Origin: Bacteroidaceae bacterium
Lineage (GTDB): Bacteria; Bacteroidota; Bacteroidia; Bacteroidales; Bacteroidaceae
NCBI GenBank assembly: GCA_016302435.1
Contig: JAEDNQ010000111.1
Span: 1-7,430, forward strand
Reading direction: 5' to 3'
DNA length: 7,430 bases
The notes beneath the pieces are model-generated. The model ran no database searches. It saw only the letters and a list, made by a program, of their open reading frames with translations, and had not been told where the DNA came from. How positions within the stretch are numbered: position 1 is the stretch's first letter; every line of letters starts with the position of its first letter. Positions 5,547 through 7,430 of the stretch are shown piece after piece. The translations under genes were made by a program, and so were the position numbers.

Positions 5547-7422
5547 ATCAAGATTTATAACCCTTTGTGCCCTATGTGCCAGCCTCACTGCTCAGGCCCA
5601 GGAGTGGGTCAATGTGCACAGCACTTACGCAGGAGAGCCATGGACATACCCCCTTCAAGCCCAAGACGGGACAACGTTCAGCTTCTCTGCCCACGGAGAA
5701 CACCTCAAGGCCCACCTGCTACGCACAGACAGCACAGAGATGATAGTGCCCTACAGCTCAGCTGCCGTCGACAGCATCAGCTTCTCCTACGCCCTCACCG
5801 ACGAAGAGAAGGGACACAACAAGTACAAGCTCTTCACCTTAGCCATCCATACGGAGGACGGAGCAGCCATCGAAGACAAAGACACATGGGTCAACTGCCA
5901 TTTCTCCCTTGACGGCAAGGGAGAATATTCCAACTATGCAGGCACAGGGCGCATACGCGGCAGAGGCAACTCCAGCTGGCTCTACTACGACAAGAAACCC
6001 TACAAGTTCAAGCTCGACGCAAAGAGCAAACTCCTCGGCATGGACAAGGCCAAAAACTGGAACCTCCTGTCCAACTACCGTGATGTGACAGACATGATGA
6101 ACGCCTACGCCTTCGAGACAGCCCGCTGGATGGGCATGCCGCACACCAACCATAGTCGCTTTGTGGAAGTCTTCCTCAATGGAGAATATGTAGGAGTGTA
6201 TCAGCTCACCGAAAAGGTGGAGATAGGCAAGGGCAGAGTAGACATTGACCCTGCAGAGGGCTGGCTGATGTCGTTCGACCTCGACGACGGTCCCTCGCTC
6301 AGCCCAGATGCTTCAGACAACTTCTGGAGCGAGATATACTCCCTGCCCATGTGTGTCAAGGAGCCCGAAGACATAGACCAGCAGCGGTTAGACTCTATCA
6401 AAGCAGACTTCGCCCAGTTGGAAAGGGCTGTGCAGGAGCACGACTACGTCAGGGTCGACAGCCTCATGGACATAGCGTCGTTCATCTCCATCCTGCAGCT
6501 GCACGAATATCTCTACAACGTCGAGATAGATGCGCCACGCAGCCTCTATATGTTCAAGGACAAAGGCGGCAAATACACCTTCGGGCCTGTGTGGGACTGG
6601 GATGCCGCCTACTGCTTCGACTGGAACAACTGGACAGTCAACCACAGCTACTTCGGCTCATACCGCAATCTGATATACGGCACAGACCCTGTCAAAGGCA
6701 CAGGAGCCTCATACTCCATCAACCGCTTCTTCCTCGACATGTTCGGGTCCAAGGACTTTGTGGAGCAGTATAAGCAGGCGTGGGCCAACCTTAGCGACTC
6801 CATCTATGCTCGCAACTGGGGAGAGGTGGAGCACTACGTCGACGAGATGCGCAAGGGAGCCTATCAGCGAGACACCGACCGATGGCCTCTCGTCAAGCCC
6901 GACAGCTGGGGCGTGCACTACGATGTAGAGGAAGAACTGCAAAAGATGTCCACGTGGCTCAAGAAGCGCAAGGACTACCTCGACGGTGTCATAGCCTCCT
7001 ATCCGGACGAGGAGAAGGTTGTGGTGGGTGAGCCGACGGTGGAATATGCCGACGACAAGATTGTGGTGAAGGTGAAAGCTGAGTTCGCCTTTGGCTACGG
7101 ACAGTCATACCGCATACACCTCGACGCTGAGAAGATAGAAGCCCTCCTCGGTGGTGTGCCGCTGTCACTGCAGCCACTCAACGCCGATGGCAGCGTAGGC
7201 AGCAATACGGCAGCAGGTCAGTACGGAGCGTGGTTTGACAGCAGAGGCGACACCAATGCATGGGCCAGCGGACATGTGTACATAGAGAGCGACGAACTCT
7301 ACACTTGGTCCTTCGGATGCCATCCCGGCAACTGCTCGGCTGGCGAACAGCATACGGTAAAGATGCGGTACAAGCGAGGACTCAGAAATGTGACGGTAGA
7401 GGTGGCTTTCTCCATCTTGTAG
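5536..7422 (+). CDS. Secreted CotH-kinase family protein
   Basis: A complete 628-residue exported protein. Residues 1-21 form a type I signal peptide (MKRKSR, hydrophobic core, cleavage after AQA); no lipobox, membrane anchor or recognisable type IX C-terminal signal is seen, so it is probably periplasmic or released. Residues 23-90 form a Bacteroidota-type lead-in with a VDSISFS motif (78-84). The CotH domain covers about 97-490: IRGRGNSSW (140-148), KKPYKFKLD (153-161), NWNLLSNYRD (174-183), the NGEYVGVYQLTEKVE segment (215-229) and the metal-binding-type FGPVWDWD (349-356, D354 and D356). CotH proteins are atypical protein kinases; the best known phosphorylates a Bacillus spore-coat protein, and the substrate here is unknown. 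Residues about 495-628 form a beta-rich C-terminal domain with GAWFDSRGD (564-572) and CHPGNC (595-600), resembling DUF4859; this assignment is inference. The ATG at 5536 places the signal peptide correctly. No partner gene is visible. Confidence 0.88.
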   Translation: MKRKSRFITLCALCASLTAQAQEWVNVHSTYAGEPWTYPLQAQDGTTFSFSAHGEHLKAHLLRTDSTEMIVPYSSAAVDSISFSYALTDEEKGHNKYKLFTLAIHTEDGAAIEDKDTWVNCHFSLDGKGEYSNYAGTGRIRGRGNSSWLYYDKKPYKFKLDAKSKLLGMDKAKNWNLLSNYRDVTDMMNAYAFETARWMGMPHTNHSRFVEVFLNGEYVGVYQLTEKVEIGKGRVDIDPAEGWLMSFDLDDGPSLSPDASDNFWSEIYSLPMCVKEPEDIDQQRLDSIKADFAQLERAVQEHDYVRVDSLMDIASFISILQLHEYLYNVEIDAPRSLYMFKDKGGKYTFGPVWDWDAAYCFDWNNWTVNHSYFGSYRNLIYGTDPVKGTGASYSINRFFLDMFGSKDFVEQYKQAWANLSDSIYARNWGEVEHYVDEMRKGAYQRDTDRWPLVKPDSWGVHYDVEEELQKMSTWLKKRKDYLDGVIASYPDEEKVVVGEPTVEYADDKIVVKVKAEFAFGYGQSYRIHLDAEKIEALLGGVPLSLQPLNADGSVGSNTAAGQYGAWFDSRGDTNAWASGHVYIESDELYTWSFGCHPGNCSAGEQHTVKMRYKRGLRNVTVEVAFSIL

Positions 7423-7430
7423 TCCAACGG

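Noticed and set aside
5566..5580. Lipoprotein signal in the CotH-family protein (cysteines at residues 11 and 14)
   Set aside because: Both cysteines have Leu at -1, which does not fit a lipobox, whereas a good signal peptidase I site (AQA) follows at 19-21.
1..7430. CRISPR arrays, insertion sequences, tRNA or rRNA genes
   Set aside because: I saw no regularly spaced repeats, transposase-like frames, terminal inverted repeats or tRNA/rRNA-like sequences on either strand.

Overview
The window looks like chromosomal DNA from a Bacteroidota (Bacteroidales) bacterium, most likely a Prevotella relative. The reasons are: (i) three sites match the Bacteroidota sigma factor -7 consensus TAnnTTTG, and two of them have a TTTG -33 element exactly 20 nt upstream; (ii) start codons lack Shine-Dalgarno sequences and have A-rich leaders instead; (iii) the protein sequences fit the group: a long three-domain Xaa-Pro aminopeptidase, a 446-residue hexameric glutamate dehydrogenase, and a secreted CotH-kinase protein with a Bacteroidota-type N-terminal region.

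Layout: A small DNA glycosylase of the uracil-DNA glycosylase superfamily (15-578, +) faces, across a short convergent gap, a two-gene minus-strand unit. That unit is a metal-dependent Xaa-Pro aminopeptidase (1387-3255) followed 49 nt later by ruvA (732-1337). A 600-bp divergent intergenic region (3256-3854) then carries the minus-strand promoter of that unit, a cluster of A/T tracts, and a plus-strand promoter with a leader of about 217 nt for gdhA (3855-5195, +). gdhA ends in a strong hairpin (12-bp perfect stem). A 340-bp intergenic region follows, with a -7-like box, an imperfect inverted repeat and a short direct repeat. The window closes with a complete secreted CotH-family protein (5536-7422, +).

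How the genes relate: these are mostly independent functions. ruvA (Holliday-junction processing) and the glycosylase (base excision) are both DNA maintenance genes but are on opposite strands. The peptidase and GdhA both belong to peptide/nitrogen metabolism, which fits an amino-acid- or peptide-using anaerobe, and their promoters diverge from one intergenic region. The CotH protein stands alone within what can be seen. No mobile element, CRISPR array, tRNA or rRNA was recognised. I found no convincing new multi-gene system. The least explained parts are the non-coding regions: the gdhA upstream and leader region and the CotH leader. Among the proteins, the secreted CotH-like putative kinase has the least known function.
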